From Haemonchus contortus (lineage: Eukaryota > Nematoda > Chromadorea > Rhabditida > Trichostrongylidae): a DNA stretch of 64,000 bases. The notes under the pieces were generated by a model that was given only the letters and a program-made list of their open reading frames with translations, was not told the origin of the DNA and ran no database searches. Both the position numbers and the translations under genes were made by a program. The DNA is taken from the NCBI GenBank assembly GCA_000469685.2, contig LS997567.1, forward strand, positions 14,974,200 to 15,038,199. Direction: 5' to 3'. Below, piece by piece: positions 61,697-64,000 of the stretch (position 1 is its first letter; each line of letters starts with the position of its first letter).

Positions 61697-62954
61697 AGGG
61701 TGTTCCAAAATTATTGGCGCCAAAATTCAGGAATTTTTAAAGTTGAAATAACATATCGAATTCACACAACCTGTTATTAATTAGTTACATAAGAAGGTTC
61801 CCTTGCAATATGCATGGCTACTGATGTGGAACTCCCAATATCTTTCAGTTGGAGGAGACTCATTCAATGCCACTTGCAATCATTGACACGCGAAAGGTGG
61901 AAGGGCATTATGAAATTCCTTGGGATTTTGTGATAACCGTATAGGTGGCTATTAAGCGGTACAGAAAAAAAGCTTGAATCAGAGACAGACCAGGAAAGGC
62001 AGAAAGGTAAAATGTTCCTAAAGATAGGACTATTAAAATGGTGCGTCTGCCAGTCGAACGGGATTCTGGATGACCCATCAAAAGGAAGTCAACGGGCACG
62101 GCTTACAGGAGTTATCGTGGTAAAAGGATGTCAAGCAGGAGCTCCATTGCCGTTCCTATCGTATGCAGAATATTCGCTTCAATTTCGATCTCAATAGATA
62201 CTGCCGGGCCAAAAATGCAGGAAGTTTGAAGTAATGACACGCAACCCTTTGTCGTTTTCTCTGGTAAAGAAATTTTTGAGATAAAGCCATTTCTCAACAA
62301 CCAAAACGTTCGCGTTCTGGAAAGAAACGTCTAGCGTGTAATATCTCACAAAAAGGTTGCTATAAGAATAGTGAAACGTTGTTTTTCGAGGAAATCACGG
62401 GCAAGGGTAAGCCGCTCGTGGTTTCTCCGGTGCAAGCGTGAAAACTGACCAAGACCAGTACTCAAACAGTGTACTGATGGAAGTGATGGAGCATTGATCC
62501 AATTGCGTTTTCTGAATCCTGTAGTCCTTTCAGCAGAACGCTACTCCAGCCCACAGAGCCAAGCTTGCCCACGAGTGGTGCCGACGACAGCTGCCCAACT
62601 TCATTGGCGAAGAGGACTGGTCATCCTATCTTCCAGAACATGATTCACTTGACTCCCACGAATGGTCCTTTATTAAAAGAGGACCTGTCGGGTTTGCATT
62701 CCCAGTTTAGAGTTTTAGAATGCAAAGGCTGAAGAATGGCTAGGAAGAAATGGAGGAGGATACCTGCGTACCACATGCGATCAAGTCGAGAGCAAACATT
62801 GACTTCTATCCGCGCTCATGGGGGATATTCTCAAAGGCGACTGTAGCATGTTGTAGCTTATAGTGTTGGCTAACGTGCATAGAGATTCCATGGTCTTTCG
62901 TAGCTGAGAAGTTTGAAATATATTGCTATAAATTGGTGCCAATAATTTTGGGAC

Positions 62955-62961
<7 letters not shown>
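61697..62961 (+). mobile_element. Tc1-like transposon relic with both ends
   Basis: The inverted ends are AGGGTGTTCCAAAATTATTGG (left) and the complement of CCAATAATTTTGGGACACCCT (right). Inside, VVIKRYRKKA and RTIKMVRLPVERD resemble the N-terminal DNA-binding domain. Then FQQNATPAHRAKLAHEWCRR, FIGEEDWSSYLPEH and DSHEWSFIKR match the catalytic region. The second catalytic Asp (QQDGAPAH) is Asn here, and the frame is broken. Confidence 0.87.

Positions 62962-62997
<36 letters not shown>
62958..62997. repeat. (TA)n tract between two transposons
   Basis: About twenty TA dinucleotides lie exactly between the right end of the Tc1-like element and the left end of the mariner element. Confidence 0.97.
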
Positions 62998-63000
<3 letters not shown>

Positions 63001-63878
63001 GTTGGCAAATAAGTCCTGCGACAAAAAATTTAAAGCGTTGAAAATTTTTTATCAACAGTGTGAACACGGTAGCAAGGGTGATAGGCTTGTAGGACATTCC
63101 TCAGGCAATCAACATATAGGTAAATGAGGGCACGCGTGTGGGCTTTCGGAGCATTACGATCAATAAATTGACAACACCCGATTCGTACCATCACCTTCTA
63201 CTAGGTACGCCAAGGGAAAAACGCGAGTGTAGCGGCTCGAAATATCAGCAATCTATTCAATGCTAGCACCGCTCACCGATCGACGGTCAACAATCGGTTG
63301 GATCGCTTCACTGCAGGAGATACTAGCCTTCGGAGTAACGCACGCATGATCCTTTAATCTAATGGGGGTTGAAGGAATCCATCCACTATGAGTTGCTAAA
63401 CGCAGACTAGATGGACACAGCTATCGCTTGCCCCTATGATCCCCTTAATTTGGCAAACGGGGTTAGAGAGGGACGATCAAACCGTAAATCAGGTTCCTAC
63501 AGAGGGACAACGCACGTCGAAAATTCATTCCAGACCCACCTCAAAAGTTAACCGATCCCGATTGCTTCCAGATTACTCATCAGTTCTACTCCCGGACTGT
63601 TATGCCTTTTAACTACCATGTGCTCCGCCTTTTTGAGCATCCCGCTGTGGAGAAGGAAGTCGCAGCTTAATGTCATCCAAAAACGGCAGTCAATTGCTTC
63701 TTTTAGTCACAGCTCCCTCACTCCTGAGGAGATGGCATCAGTGATTGGCTCAAAGGATAAAGGAAGGTTGTTGAGTTATTCGATAAATATTTTTCCGAAA
63801 ATTGATCGATATGAAAAAATTGGAAATGATTTAAAGAAGGTCTTCATTTTGTCGCAGGACTTATTTGCCATCCTAATA
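62996..63878 (+). mobile_element. mariner-like element, internally deleted
   Basis: The ends are inverted repeats TTAGGTTGGCAAATAAGTCC (left) and the complement of GGACTTATTTGCCATCCTAA (right), extending to TGCGACAAA. The inside has NRLDRFTAGDTSLRSNA (end of the DNA-binding domain) and YHVLRLFEHPAVEK (after the third Asp), but the middle is missing. About 880 bases against ~1.3 kb for a full copy. Confidence 0.85.
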
Positions 63879-63922
63879 TATATATATATATACACATATA
63901 TATACATATATATATATATATA
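63876..63922. repeat. (TA)n/(CATA)n tract
   Basis: TA repeats with two CATA interruptions fill the gap between the mariner right end and the next mariner-like left end. Confidence 0.95.
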
Positions 63923-64000
63923 GGTTGAGTAAGAAGTTTTGATCGGAGTTTTCATCCTTCACTTGATTCTTTCGTAGGACTATTTGGAAGGATTTCGTAA
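63920..64000 (+). mobile_element. Left end of a second mariner-like element (cut by window)
   Basis: TATAGGTTGAGTAAGAAGTT has the form of a mariner left terminal repeat directly after a TA tract. The body is outside the window. Confidence 0.5.

Overview
The window looks like nuclear genomic DNA of a clade V (strongylid, hookworm-like) nematode. The evidence is split genes with GT-AG introns, some very short; several families of degenerate Penelope-like, RTE-type LINE, BEL/Pao, Tc1/mariner and Merlin elements of the kind common in hookworm genomes; tRNA-derived SINEs; and satellite DNA. No bacterial operon, rRNA or convincing functional tRNA gene was seen. The species is inferred from memory of these families and was not checked.

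The main host gene is the mitochondrial replicative DNA helicase Twinkle (TWNK) on the + strand. Thirteen exons can be placed between 4324 and 43182, all in phase from an ATG to a TGA (1590 nt, 529 residues), followed by an AATAAA at 43292. The reading includes an Arg-rich leader, a primase-like (TOPRIM) remnant, a Walker A (GGTGSGKTT), a Walker B (VVIDN), a HPxK box and the terminal SF4 helicase motifs. Three giant introns (about 13.8, 9.1 and 11.8 kb) carry most of the sequence and most of the mobile elements up to 42 kb. One of them also carries at least two exons of an unidentified minus-strand gene (28702-28992).

Layout: 1-1430 Penelope relic (-). 2800-4075 tandem 126-bp repeat and dispersed repeat. 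4324-6958 first six TWNK exons, with a foldback MITE in intron 1. 6959-20710 intron 6, with an RTE relic (-), tRNA-like sequence, CA microsatellite, Tc1 relic and Penelope relic. 20711-21048 exons 7-8 (ATPase P-loop). 21049-30161 intron 8, with a SINE and the nested minus-strand exons. 30162-30475 exons 9-10. 30476-42323 intron 10, with a SINE, LINE, mariner fragment and two palindromic Penelope derivatives. 42324-43182 last exons.

From 43.3 kb to the end no host gene was recognised. The stretch is a pile of elements: two RTE fragments joined in one frame, with a Tc1-like insertion in the second (44.9-48.75 kb); two blocks of one ~96-bp satellite flanking a BEL/Pao gag fragment (48.75-52.66 kb); a Merlin transposase relic (53.1 kb); a large, nearly perfect inverted duplication of a dead Penelope element (54056-58827); a second BEL gag relic (59.8-60.9 kb); and a chain of Tc1/mariner elements separated by TA tracts (61.7-64 kb). 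The Penelope ends share a hammerhead-ribozyme-like core seen five times.
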